From Stereum hirsutum FP-91666 SS1 (taxonomy: Eukaryota; Basidiomycota; Agaricomycetes; Russulales; Stereaceae): a DNA stretch of 64,000 bases. Position 1 is the stretch's first letter, and every line of letters starts with the position of its first letter. A program made the translations under genes and the position numbers. Shown here piece after piece: positions 13,227-24,630 of this stretch. The DNA is taken from NCBI RefSeq assembly GCF_000264905.1, contig NW_006763132.1, positions 3,102,023 through 3,166,022 on the forward strand, read 5' to 3'. Below the pieces are notes generated by a model. That model worked only from the letters and a program-made list of their open reading frames with translations. It did not search any database and was not told the DNA's origin.

Positions 13227-14422
13227 ATGTGGTCCCCTTCCAGCAACTTCTACGCTCGCACACCAGTTCGTGCGCCCTCGTTCCCGACACCGCTACCCTA
13301 CCGCCTACCCAACCCATACCAAACTATTCGTGATCCTCCAACCCCACCGCCCTCGCCACCCTACTATCACTACAATCCAGCGAGTTACTCTCCTCCACCA
13401 CGACAACCGATGCCTTCCCACATGCGACTCGACAGTTGGCCAAGCACCCCGTTCCCGCTCAACAAAGTCTGCGAAGTCTTCATGAAAATGTGCTGTTTGA
13501 TCTGTTACGGACGCAGAGACCTACAGGAAGCTTGGGATGCCGGCGAGAATGGCGAGAGATGGGCTGTTTTCAAGGATCGCTACACCGATCGAATTTCGCA
13601 GCTGAACATCGTCGTAAGTGTCCACATACCTTGTCTTTTTGGTTCTTCTTTGGTCTGACAGCAAAACTCTCGCCAGGGGGCCTTGATATTTACTGGTCTC
13701 TCGGCCTGGGTCACTACCCCGCCACCCTTCGAAGAGGTCTTGGACTATAACAAGCGTATCACGTATATCTGTCTCCTTGTCGCATTCGGTGCTACTTGGG
13801 GTGGCATAATCGTCGGCTCTGCAATTATGTACGGGAATTCGATGACCGCACCCACTTGGTATCGCGAGGTGTGGATTTTTATCTTCCCCTCGTAAACACA
13901 TTATGTTAATGGTTTTGAACATTGTAGACGTTGATGTCAACGCGGTCACGGGTTGTGTGCACCCTCGTCCTGCTAGCGTATCCATTCTTCGCCATGGGTG
14001 TTTCGACTTCCTTCGGTATTATCGGTATGTTTTTATACTTAATTGCAAGTCATTGTTCTCTTGCTGATGACCCTTCCTCAGGTCTTCTTCTCGCTACATG
14101 GCGTTCCCCCGACACAATCGTGAAAGTCGGTGGATGCGCGCTGCTATTCTTTCCCCTCATGATATTGTTCGCGTTCTTGTGGACGCAGACGTCTCTGTTA
14201 CGGCCAAACACATTGAGCAGACACTCAGTTGAGTGTCCTCGCACTCTGAATCCTGCTACCATGACGCAAAGCTCCGAAGAAATTCAATACCTACTTTCAC
14301 AGGGGCGACCATCGCGCAGCCGGTATGCATCACTACACCGTTTTCTCTCTCTCGATTCTGGCCCGCTGATCAGAGAGTTTATTTCTCTCTCAAAGGATGC
14401 CTTCCGTAATGACTCAGAATAG
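13227..14422 (+). CDS. Unknown protein with Pro-rich N-terminus and about four membrane segments
   Basis: Function not recognised. Four exons (13227-13613, 13662-13868, 13928-14024, 14082-14422) join in phase to 343 residues, with introns of 48, 59 and 57 bp. The first 75 residues are rich in Pro, Tyr and Ser. A conserved-looking core follows (CCLICYGRRDLQEAWDA, ERWAVFKDRYTDRISQLNIV), then hydrophobic stretches GALIFTGLSAW, YICLLVAFGATWGGIIVGSA, VVCTLVLLAYPFFAMGVS and GGCALLFFPLMILFAFLW. The tail is Ser- and Arg-rich and charged. The architecture resembles unnamed basidiomycete membrane proteins I have seen. The start is the ATG at 13227; an in-frame ATG at 13410 (MPSHMRLDSW) is an alternative. 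Confidence 0.72.
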
Positions 14423-15398
14423 AGGACATTCGCCACCCTCATTTGTTTGATATAGAGCAGAGACAAGGGCTGGTCCTCTTCTGGAGGAAGTGTCGAGGAC
14501 GCAAGTGCGGGCATTTGCTATCTATGTCATGTCAAGACTATACTTATTGAGAGTAACTGCGTTCTATGTATTTACTTGTGGGCGTATTTTGTAATATCTA
14601 GTAGTACTGAGGCATCATCGGGATACCTAGGGTGTTAGTGTTGCGTTGATAGCTGTGGCACGATGTTGGTTTGGTGTTTGTTTATGTCATATACTTTAGC
14701 TATATTTATCTGCGCCCGAATGAACAGCGCCAGGAGCTTCCTACTATGTGACCACCGAATGATCATGGCAGACGGAGTACTAGTGTCGCCACAGTGGCGA
14801 AGAACCTTCACGATCAGCACACGGTACCGACACGGCGGCGACTGTCGATCGTACGTGTAAGTATGTTGGTCGTGGAGAGGCTTGACTTTCGACACGACCG
14901 TTGTGAGGATCGACGCAGCTGGCTATTCAACACGAGGATGGACTCCATGGTGACTAGCTTGCCCGTAACTTATATTTTAGGAGTGCCGGCTTGAGGGCCG
15001 TCAGGTCAATATCGTCACCATTCAAGCTCCGACGCCACGGCGCCATGTTTAATCGTGACTTGATTCGAACGGTTCTTGTCCGTGCGTATTCTTTCTCTGC
15101 TTGATAAGTCGTGCCCACTCAAATAGATGGTTCTCCGTTTGATAGTAAATTTTTCTCCCTGTTTTGAGATGTCTGTTCTAGCTCCTCCGGTTCGCCGAAA
15201 ATCCAACGGGGATGTAGCTGTGTTTGCATAATACGGAAGTACAATGAGAGATACAGGAGAGGTAACCAACAACAGGAAGTAGGTGTAGATTGCGAGGGAA
15301 ACAGCAGTTCGAAAACAAAGGAAATAAAAAGACCAAGAGCGGGATCGTCCATCATATCAAGTCGCCACGCCACCGCCACACAATAACCAGCCGCCTCT
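14423..15398. other. Intergenic between convergent genes
   Basis: About 1 kb between the stops of the four-helix membrane protein and the DnaJ gene. No gene, repeat or RNA could be supported. Confidence 0.6.
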
Positions 15399-16883
15399 TT
15401 AACCCAACACCTTCTTCACACCCTCTTTCTGCGCTGGAGTCAGTCTCTCCGGGAACACGACATCCCACTTCACCACCAAATCCCCCTTTTTCTTCCCCAC
15501 CCCATTCTTCCTGATTGGCATTCCCTCCTCAGGTATTCTTGTCTCCTGCCCGGGCTTCACTACACCACCCGGTACAGGCACTCCGACCTTCCTCCCATCC
15601 AGCAACTCCACTGTCTTCTTCCCTCCCTCGCCTGTCAACGCATCCATCAGTGGAAGCTTCACACTCGCGATCAAATCGTTCCCGTCCCTCGTGAATCGAT
15701 CGTGTGGCTTCTCCTCTACCACGAACACCAAGTCCTGCGCCTCGCCACTCATCTGCTCGTTCCCTGCCTTCGGGAACCTGATCTTTGTCCCGCTCTTCCA
15801 CCCAGGTAATACCTGAATCTCCAACACCTTATCCTCGTTACTTCCATCCAACAGTTTCCTCCCGATCTTCAGCCGCTTCGTAGCGCCCGAGTATAGATCT
15901 TCTAGCGAGACCTTTAGTGGTTTGGTGATCTCGTTTGGTGGTGATGATGCGCCGTTCATACCGCCTGACGAAGGTGAGGCTGGACGGAAACCGGAGCCAG
16001 AACGAGAGTTGGTACGGCGTGGACGCGGCATACCGCCTGGCATGCCGCCGAATGAGGAGGTGAATGGGCTGCCCCCACCGCTCATTGGGTCGTCATCGTC
16101 GTCTCCTCCCATGCTGAAACTACCTCTTGACGAACCGCCCATATTTCCCATTCCGCTCATCCCGCTCATCCCACCAAGTCCGCCGAAGCCCATTCCGGAG
16201 AGGAACGACCTATAGGTTTACAAACAAATACCGTCAGCAGCGCTCTCAGGTGACGCCTTCCGGGCTAAGTGAAGCTGAAAAGGTGGAAGAAAATACGTAC
16301 TCGAAGACTTTCTGTGGATCGGAAGGTGCGAATCCACCTCTACCTCCGCCTCCACCCATACCAGCAAATCCTCCACCTCCGGGACCCGACGCGAATGTGA
16401 ACGTCGTCGGACCTCCGCCTGGGAATCCTCCTGAACTGAATCCTGGGAAACCGCCTGGGCCGGCACCAGCGCCTGCGGCTCCTCCTCCGCCCTTCAGACC
16501 TTCTTCGCCTAGTTGGTCGTATATGGTACGTTTCTGTTTGTCTGAGAGGACTTCGAAGGCTTCGGAGATCTACATATTGTAATGGAGTGGAATAGGGGTT
16601 GTAGGTCAAACGTCAGCACTGGGAGTAAAACATTCATACGAAGGGGTTAGAAAGAGTGGATGAGTATGTACCTCTTTGAACTTCTGTGATGCAGCATCGG
16701 ATCCTTGGTTTCGATCTGGGTGCCATTTCAAGGCCTAAATTACGGATGAGAGTGTGGTCAACATGTTTGCACCTCATCAGTAATGATGGTAAGAGGACGT
16801 ACCATTTTCTTGTAGGCCTTCTTGATATCGTCTTCTGAGGCATCTTTTGAAACGCCGAGAAGCTTGTAGTAGTCTTTACCCAT
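15399..16883 (-). CDS. SIS1: Class B Hsp40 co-chaperone (DnaJ, Sis1/DNAJB1 type)
   Basis: Four exons (16883-16803, 16734-16672, 16569-16301, 16209-15399) give 407 residues. The J-domain fills residues 1 to about 70 (MGKDYYKLLGVSKDASEDD, then HPDRN with the HPD motif that stimulates Hsp70 ATPase, then SEAFEVLSDKQKR). A Gly/Phe-rich and Gly/Met-rich linker follows (about 75-210), including a DDDDD run. The C-terminal substrate-binding domains begin near KPLKVSLEDLYSGATK and continue through LPGWKSGTKIRFP to the end. There is no Cys-rich zinc centre, which separates it from class A (Ydj1). The likely role is cytosolic and nuclear protein folding with Hsp70. The gene is divergent from DUF6535 copy B, and a candidate heat-shock element lies upstream. 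Sis1-type identity is inferred from domain order. Confidence 0.92.
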
Positions 16884-17632
16884 GTTGATATGTCGCTTTC
16901 AAGGTAGAACGGTAGTAGAGTGGGTAGGTATGTAGGAGTCAAGCGCTAGGTGTGATAGTCTCTGAAAAGAAACTAAGATACGAGGGGTATTTGAGGTATA
17001 ATGGTTGGGGTGAGAGGGTGAGTTAGAAGTTGACGTCGACGATGGGCGCGCTGTGATGTACTTGAAGGATCGTAAGGCGGAGTCTGGAGCTCAGGAGACT
17101 GTGCCAGGCGAGGAACGAACTTGCCAGAACCTGCGAGAAACAGGCGTACATACGCTGAATCTTATCTTATCTCTTATGACATCACGGAGGCAGAACATAA
17201 GGTGGCGCGCCACAATCGTCGTCTGCCACTGTCCGTTTCCTCTCACGAAAACGGCGTAAGTTAACTTGTAAGTAACTGTCCTGGGATTTCTGACACCCTT
17301 AGGTTTACGAATAGCGTTGACGGAAGAATCTTAGTTCGAGTATAGCGATGATGTTGTGTCCATCCGATTCAACAATTCTCGTCAATCGTTCGGGTTCCTC
17401 ATTTCAGCAGCCTGCATGCGCGTATGGGCGCGTATTTTCTCGCACTCCTTGGGAATAGACAGTAACTGAAAGCCTGGGACTGTCGCTGCAACGCATGGGA
17501 GCATGGAACTCTTTATCGATCTATTCCCAGCCTGGGGTCTGCGCACTCGGTCTCACCATCGCTGTTTCCCTCAGCTCTCTAAGCCCTTGTCAAGTAACAC
17601 AGCACCTTCTATTTTACTTGACCTCGAAGTCA
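16884..17632. other. Divergent promoter region, DnaJ / DUF6535 copy B
   Basis: 749 bp between two start codons. Apart from the candidate heat-shock element, nothing specific was identified. Confidence 0.6.
17116..17130. promoter_or_regulatory. Candidate heat-shock element upstream of DnaJ
   Basis: CGAACTTGCCAGAAC reads as three alternating 5-bp units nGAAn-nTTCn-nGAAn with one mismatch in the middle unit. It lies 233 bp from the DnaJ ATG at 16883. Known Hsf1 sites have this pattern; a chance match cannot be excluded. Confidence 0.35.
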
Positions 17633-20600
17633 ATGTCCATCTCTAATGAAGAGCAGGCCAACCCCTGGAAGGGCCTTTCGAATATGTTGGTTACTAATGG
17701 TTTTTCTTTTCCTGCTCTGGCTGACGCAGCGCAGCACTGATAGGCTCGATAAACTGATCGTATTGATGGAAAGTCAAGCACAATACCTGCGACCAGCAAC
17801 AGTACCAGAGGCGGGTCCAGAAAAGAAAACGGCAAAGAAAACGACAGAGAAAACGGAAAACAGTAATAGCCTAGGTTCGTCGTTGTTCGTCTCGAAGTTC
17901 TCGTTGGGATCGCTGCGTTTTGTGGCCGTTCTCTCCTTATCGGAAAATCAATCTATATTTTTATTCTGTACAGGGTCTGGTCTGCAAGAGGTGTCTGAAT
18001 ATCTGCGAAAGATTCACGAGAAACAGACTGCAATAGGTGCGTGTGTCTTCGTTAACCTGGCTCCTAAAGAGACCTTGCTTACTGGCTGCTCAGATATGGT
18101 TTCCAGGCAGCCTTTCCCTCAGACTTCGGCGACAAGTGCGAGCGCATGGGGCGCCCTTTTACGCTCGCACATGAATAATGTAGAGCCGATCATCAGTCAA
18201 TGGCGAGGCACACTCGATACATTATTGATCTTCGTGAGTCTTCTCCTTCCCATGAAAATTGACTCACAGATTTACCGTGGGTCTATCTTCCAACGAAAAT
18301 AGGTCGCTCTTTTCTCCGCGATAGTCACAGCCCTATACGCCCAATCTCTCACTAATCTTGCTCCAGACACCGGGGAACGAACGAACGAGCTACTGCAGAA
18401 CCTGACTGAGGTAATCATCGTGCTGCAAGGAGCGAGCGCCGCGCAGTTCAACTTCACCCAACCATCACTCTTTGAGCCGGCTGCCGGCGTAATACGTCTT
18501 AACTTCTATTTCTCTATTTCTCTTGTTCTCAGTGTAAGTGCAGTTCAACTCGACTGTACCTCGATTGTTAACTTCTTATTGGCGCAATTTTCTTTAGATC
18601 TCCGTCGCTGCTCTAGCTGTCACGAGTCGAGGATATGTCGCAGTGCTCACCCGCTCAAAGCACAGTCAGGCCCACAAGAAATTGGGCGAACTACACCAAC
18701 GCTGGGTTGAGGCCAATCGGCTCCTTGCACCCGCCATTGAAACACTCCCTCAGCTGTTGATCATACCCGTGTTGTTGTTTATTGTCGGGCTGCTCGACAT
18801 GCTCTTGTCGAGTTCCATACCTCTCTCCGGATCCGACGAACTTCTTCTTGCGGCTGGTGTTATCTCATGCGTCTTTATCACTGGTGTCGGCGTCTACACG
18901 ATCTGGACAGTTGTTCATGGCTGCGTACACTCAAAGACATCTCCGTATCAGTCTACTCTTTCGCGAGTGCTCGTGACGAACGGACCTTATTGGTTAAAGC
19001 TAACAAAGCGTGCACCATCTATGTGCATAATGCTATGGGGACGAATAACGCAGAAGTTTGCCAAAGTGAAGAATGATTATTTGTTACCAATATTCCGGGA
19101 GCAACGTAGTGATACAGATGCTGTCTCTCATCAACATGGTCTCGTTGTAGCTCAGCCTACTCGGGCCAATACCCCCACGACTTACAAAATCGTGGATTAT
19201 CATGGCAAAGATGATGATGTCGCCATGCACGAACACATGGCGTTTCATACGGTGTTGTACCAGACGCACGATGATGGTGTACTAGATCATGCTGCTGCTG
19301 TCTTGTTGTCGTTGTCAAAATCTCGGCATCCTAAAAAATATCGACTACAGCCGAGTCGTGGTGGTGGGAAGCCTCGTGCGTCCCCTCTTGAAATAGCAAC
19401 AATTCTCTATCTTTTGTCCGACGAGGCCAGCATCAGGAGTAACCTAACAGCAGCAGCTGACATCTGCTTGTATCAATGGTTCGGCAAGTCTTGTGAGCGG
19501 CCGTTGCTAGTGTCTAATCTTGGTTCATGACTTAACATTTGTATTCTTTCTAGATCTGCCTTTACTGGGAAGGCTTGTGAAGGCGGGTAGACGCTACTCA
19601 TATCACCTCACGGGGTCGGAGATATCTCACGAATTATGGAACTGTCCTTTTACCAGGGCGCTCTGCCATATCGCATTTTGCCATCGGGATAGATTGAGTC
19701 AGCGGTCACAGGTTAGAGAAGCACAGGAGGAGCTCATTTTCAAGGCGCCGATAGTAGGAATATTATTGGCAAGCCTCCAGATTCATTCACAGAGGGTGTC
19801 ATCTGGCCTCTTACATCTGGACACCTCCGTTATCTCGCATGCTCTCGATGTGCTGGTTGCTGAATTGAAAGTCAGACAGACGTGGCCCGGGGGGTCTACT
19901 TTACACAACTTGGAGTTCCTATTTCGGAGCTCTGGAGCCTTACCATTAGTCGACAGCCTAGCTGGCGGTCATTATCCTAGTGCACCAGATCCCTACAGAA
20001 ACAATGATGTCAAAGGTATAGACCTTCCTCGTCATCCACTCTTCTCGGTACTGTCCACAGGTTTCTTCACAAGCGACATGATCTCAGGTCTGCGAATCGA
20101 TCAAGCTTTTATAGCATTAATTTTCGTGAGGTGGTACGCAAAGCGCTATTACCACTCCTTACAGAGACCACCGCAAGTCAAACTTTCCACAGCAGTCAGA
20201 TGGATTCTTCGAGTTTACCTTGTCAATATATTACGGTGTGAACGCACTTTTTTTCAGTACGAATCGTACGGAATACTAAACCTCGGTCGCCTTACGACTG
20301 TTCTGGAAGAGCACCGCACCGCTTTTGTATCGTGTATATGTTCGACTGACTGCGACCAGATTATGCTTCACTCACAATCTGGCGATCTCCTACTGTACAA
20401 TCGACTGTGGAGACCGTCAATTTTATATCTGTGACGAACAGAATACAGCCGTGGAGCATAGAACATTGCCACCTATGTGGAAAAGAAGTGACCGACATAT
20501 ACACTCCCAGGAAGCCCTCTTTCTGTTGCTTGGAAGGGATTATCATGAACTCATTGCGAGTTCTCCACGAGTATACCCCTTTCGTCCGTCTGACCCCCGA

Positions 20601-20944
20601 AGAAACACAGTTACTTCGTGAACAACTTTCGAATCCTCAAGGCGGACTCCCCGCATATCATAAAACGACTCCACATTCCGAGAAGGTTCGCCACATCCTG
20701 CTCAAATCATTCCTGCGGTTCGCCCCAGACGTTCCAGGTATGTGCTTCTTTCTAAACAGTAGCTGCACCGCGAAAGTATCGAACTGACCAATGATTGTTC
20801 AACCTGTCAGTGCTTTCGCATCATTATAAGCGACCAGAACGCTTTGGTGTTGACGACTCGTTCATGAAGATTGACTGGGAGTGGATGGAAACCAGTGCCT
20901 CGGAACTGGCCTCGTCTGACCCAATCGACTCAGCACATTGGTGA
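17633..20944 (+). CDS. DUF6535-like multi-pass membrane protein, copy B (probable frameshift)
   Basis: Exons read as 17633-17685, 17735-17862, 17974-18036, 18094-18233, 18303-18533, 18598-19492, 19554-20737 and 20811-20944. Blocks shared with copy A include TDRLDKLIVLME, SATSASAW, SHMNNVEPIISQWRGTLDTL, LFSAIVTALYAQSLTN, SIRSNLTAAADIC and RRYSYHLTGSEIS. About five membrane spans occupy the N-terminal half; the rest is soluble-looking. Between 20327 and 20361 the frame matching copy C shifts: AF at 20321-20326 is in one frame, TIWRSPTVQSTVETVNF in another. Read without correction, the protein stops at 20434 and loses about 170 residues. No intron explains the shift. It is either a decaying gene or a sequencing error. 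The last intron has a weak alternative at 20941. Confidence 0.65.
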
Positions 20945-21249
20945 GCACGCATATCCCTGAAGTGTGAGCGATACTGATACATTTTACCTTATATATGACA
21001 GAGATATAATGCCGACCCAAGTTCACGACGCGCTTTGGTTTCCGGGGAGGTGTGCGGCGGTTTATGCATTCCTTTTTACGCCACACTTGTGGTCTTTGCT
21101 CCGGTCTTGTGTTGTACATCATCTAGCTAAATTAAAGGCTCCTCAAAGAGACGTTATGGTTCAATGTGTGTTGACGTTATTACTGATTAGCAACTTCAGG
21201 CCGTTGTAAACTCTACAAAATAAAGGTAAATGAGCCTCGATGTGAGAAC

Positions 21250-21916
21250 AAGCTCGACCACTGGCAGTCACCACCCATACTTATCTTACTCCCGAACTAT
21301 AGATAGATCACGACCGCAATCCTGATCATAATACTCATACTGGTCGTGAGTGTCGACGCGCTGACCTGGCTGCCTCCCTCAAGACGCTGCTGCTCGCTCA
21401 AATTATCGATGCTGGTAAAGTCGACCTCCGCCGCATTGGAGATTAAGGGCCCAGCACTGTCCACATACTGCTCAACGCTCAGAGACACGATTAAAATTGC
21501 TATGGTTCATCATGAATAGACGGCGTGAGTGTAGTGTTACAAATTTACTTTATCACTGATCCGAGAAATCAGAGCTCACATGCGCACTTTCAGACCGTTG
21601 TGAGGCTGACAAACTAAAATGCCCATGAGCAGGTAAATCAGCATCGATGCATCAGCCAGAGACAAACCACATACCTCTCCCTAGTACCAGCCCCAACCCT
21701 AAAGAGCAAAGCTCGACCAATAACCTTCACCACCCACACTTATCGTACTCCCAAACCGGGCCATATCGTCGCCGCGATCCTAACCCCATTACTCATCCTA
21801 ATCATAAGCTTAGACGCGCTTATCTCGCTACCTCCCTCCAGACTCTGTTGTCCACTCAAACCATCAACGCTAGCAAAATCGACCTCCGCCGCATCAGAGC
21901 CAAACGGCCCAGCAGC
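21250..21916. repeat. Direct tandem duplication, two units about 459 bp apart
   Basis: Unit 1 (21250-21458) and unit 2 (21709-21916) align along their length. Shared landmarks are AAGCTCGACCA at 21250 and 21709, and TCGACCTCCGCCGCAT at 21420 and 21879. The units carry the 3' end and downstream sequence of the minus-strand gene ending at 21740. Weaker similarity extends upstream (21191-21235 against 21586-21640), just past the end of DUF6535 copy B. Confidence 0.8.
21297..21530 (-). pseudogene. Truncated 3' copy of the small membrane-protein gene
   Basis: On the minus strand this encodes AEVDFTSIDNLSEQQRLEGG and a short hydrophobic tail ending at a stop near 21297. It matches the C-terminus of the neighbouring gene (AEVDFASVDGLSGQQSLEGG) with the same spacing. 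Upstream of about 21530 similarity is lost and no start or signal region is present, so I call it a remnant of a tandem duplication and not an independent gene. Confidence 0.7.
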
Positions 21917-22416
21917 TCCCGATTTGAAGTCGCCGGACGTGGCGCTGAGGGTGGAGAGGAAGTGATACACGGCGAGGTTGACTACGCTGAGAGCGACGGT
22001 GTTGGTGAACGCGAACACGCCGACGAAGGCGCTATAATCCGCGAGCGAGAGCAGTGTACCACCTTTTATGGAACCGTTCGGCGCAGCTGAGACGTGATCT
22101 TTCTCCAGGTACCCCTGCCAGAGACGGGCGAGCCCTGGATAGTGGCGGAGATGGTGGGCCCGGTGTCGAGGGCTAAGATGACGCTGTTGCGGTTGATGTT
22201 ACCGGCGGTGATGGCGACGTCGGTTCCGGAGAGGTCGTTGAGGCTGGAGTAGGTGAGACTGGCGGTGGAGGTGTTGGTGTAGAAGTCGGTGACGGAGGCG
22301 CCACTCTGGGTGGGGGCGAGCGTGGCGAAGAAGAAGTAGATGTCGGGGCCAGTGGCGAAGACGGCGGCGAGGGTGCCGCCGAATGCGACGGTCCTGAGGG
22401 AACCTTTCATAGACAT
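21740..22416 (-). CDS. Small membrane protein of unknown function, single frame break
   Basis: Function not recognised. The ATG at 22416 begins MSMKGSLRTVAFGG and a hydrophobic segment (TLAAVFATGPDIYFFFATL). An extracellular-type stretch rich in Thr, Ser and Asn follows (residues about 35-100), then a second hydrophobic segment (FVGVFAFTNTVALSVVNLAV) and a Ser/Gly-rich tail to the stop at 21740. The two halves lie in different frames: the first frame reads on to a stop at 22066, the second is open from near 22110. The break lies at a GGGG run near 22112, where one more G would join the frames; no intron of plausible size fits. It is either a homopolymer sequencing error or a recent pseudogene. 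Total length would be about 225 residues. Confidence 0.55.
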
Positions 22417-24630
22417 CTGGACGAGAAATTTGGTTCAATGAGAGGGGGAGATAGGTGTAACGGGGGAAGATACGCACGAGATGTACGAGAAGAGCGGAGT
22501 AGGTTTTAGTTAAGGAAAAGGAGGAGAGCTTATGGAGAGCAGACAGCCCAGGTACTTTGGCTGACTTGACTCGCTCCAACATACGTCCTGAAGAGGATCT
22601 TATATAGGTTTCCGAAGCGCGTCGCATGCTCAGACAACGTCGTGTCCACAGGAACGCTATCACTATGACTCGGCCAACAGCAAGTGATCCGGCGAGGCGA
22701 GAACAGAGCGACTATCGTGTTAGTCGAACCAAAACTGGCACGTTGACAGATGAACCGTGAAAAGCGCCGGATCCGCTTCGTCGCAAGAGATCAGGGAGGG
22801 CTGCATTGAACTACAGGAACATCTTATCCACCGGTGGGTCATAGGCTCTAAATATTATGGTCGGAGGAGAGTCAAGTGTACGATGTAGAGCGAGGGACGT
22901 CAACAGCCCAAACATGGTTGGGTTCGAAGAGCGAGATGACCTTTGCACGTTCCCAAGCTTTAGACAATGAGCGATGAATTTTCGCACGGAAGAAACGCCG
23001 GCAAGTCACGATGTTGATTAGAACTCGAGAATCATTAAACACCTTTATCATACAATGTTGACGGAGAAACAACGACGACCCCGAAGTCTGAAGAGGGGAC
23101 GTGAGCGACGATACAAGCTGGAGAGAGATGGTATACGTACGTACATCATACGGGCATGCAAACCGTAGCTCCCTCGTCATACACTGAATTTATATCATGA
23201 GCCGAGGTTGGTTGACTGTGCTTCTCAGTAATGATTGAAACAAAGGTCACCTGGAGATTATTCATCGCGTAGAGGCTTCCAAGGTAGGTCGAAATCGGCC
23301 CCTAGGAAAATGCGACTAAGACAGTACAGCCGACCAAGACCTCGCCTCGAGCAAGTATTGACGAGTGCTGAATCATGGCGGGAGAAAATCAGACGACCGC
23401 GAAGGGGAGAGCTACAGTTATGCCATACGTTGTTCCCGTAATGAAAGGACTTACTAGTCAAAACATGAGACCCTTGATTCGCCATGAACGATACTCGTAT
23501 CATGACGCCCTTAGACTGTTTATCGTATCAGCATGATAGACTTCTGCCCGATGGCGCCACCTTCCTTTGTGAATATATTATTGAAGTCCTTTTGGGGTGT
23601 ACCCTACCGTGTCAGGACCGACGCCACCTATCTATATCTCTGTTGGGGACAAAGCCAGAGTTAGAGTTAGTGTCGAAAGACGGCACCGTACCTCCTGCAT
23701 ACGGCATCATTTACTCAACCACCGAATCGTTGGGAAGAAGCCTGATCATATCGGTGGGGATTGATAGGTTGGTAAGATATCTTCTGCGTACTCTTCGTTG
23801 GGGCAGCTCGAACGAAAGCTGGAGCTGACCAACCTGAGCATACGCGTACTATGTAAATTACGATGCCCGAAGTTGGTGTGATTGATCGCCACAGGGGCAC
23901 TGGGGCAGAAGAAACGATGTCGGGGAGAGTCGGGTGGCGCTCGTCTCGGATGGGCAAAGAAGGAAGGAGGTCGGAGCGTACGGGAGGCCAATGGCGGAGT
24001 TCTTTTTGGACAACTCGTTGGTTCGAGTCGTTGAACGCGCGTGTCTTTATCGATGTCTGTGGTTAAGGGTTCAGAGCAATGCTGAACGCGTGTATCGAGC
24101 ATGTACAGACCGCAGACGACATACACAAAATGTCTCAGCATTGTGTGGGCGCCGAAAAACTCCAGTTTGGCCAATTTGTAGGGGAGGCTGTGCGGCAGGA
24201 AGAATGAGTACTACAAATTATGGTCCATGACTGTTGGCAAAGAGTTGGGGTGCGTCGGTCGAGCTAAGCGGTTTTCGAGCCAACAGTACGAAAAAAGAAA
24301 AGTCCGAAATCTGTAGTGAAGAGGATAGGCTGTGACGGACTCCCGAAGGAGAAAAGGACGAGAAACGAACGCGAAGACGGAGATTGGTGGCGCGACGCGT
24401 CGAAATATGCAATTGGGACGCGCGCCTGCCGAAAGCGGACGACGCGCCTGGTGGGGGACGCCAAATCAGGCTTTTGGGGCGCTACAAATCTGGGGATTTA
24501 CAGGCACTTCTTGCTCGTCGTCCACTCCCAATCATAAAACCAGCCTTTCCTCGGCTGAATCCAATCCTTTCCCCACCGCCCTACCTTCCCTCCCTTCCCC
24601 CATCCCTATTCACGACTTCATCCACAAAAA
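22417..24630. other. Intergenic region containing the FAS promoter
   Basis: About 2.2 kb between the divergent starts of the small membrane gene and FAS. No gene could be supported; open frames overlap on both strands without domains. Confidence 0.55.
24528..24540 (+). promoter_or_regulatory. CCAAT box and TATA-like element before FAS
   Basis: CCAAT at 24528-24532 is followed directly by CATAAAAC (24533-24540), about 90-100 bp before the FAS ATG. The start context is strong: six A residues precede ATG at 24631. Position fits a core promoter; function is inferred. Confidence 0.4.

Noticed and set aside
20964..21209. 81-codon frame after DUF6535 copy B
   Set aside because: Copy B ends at 20944, or at a stop formed across the following intron; this frame has no match in copy C.
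24000..24040. tRNA-like T-loop sequence (GGTTCGAGTC)
   Set aside because: No acceptor stem or anticodon arm could be paired around it.
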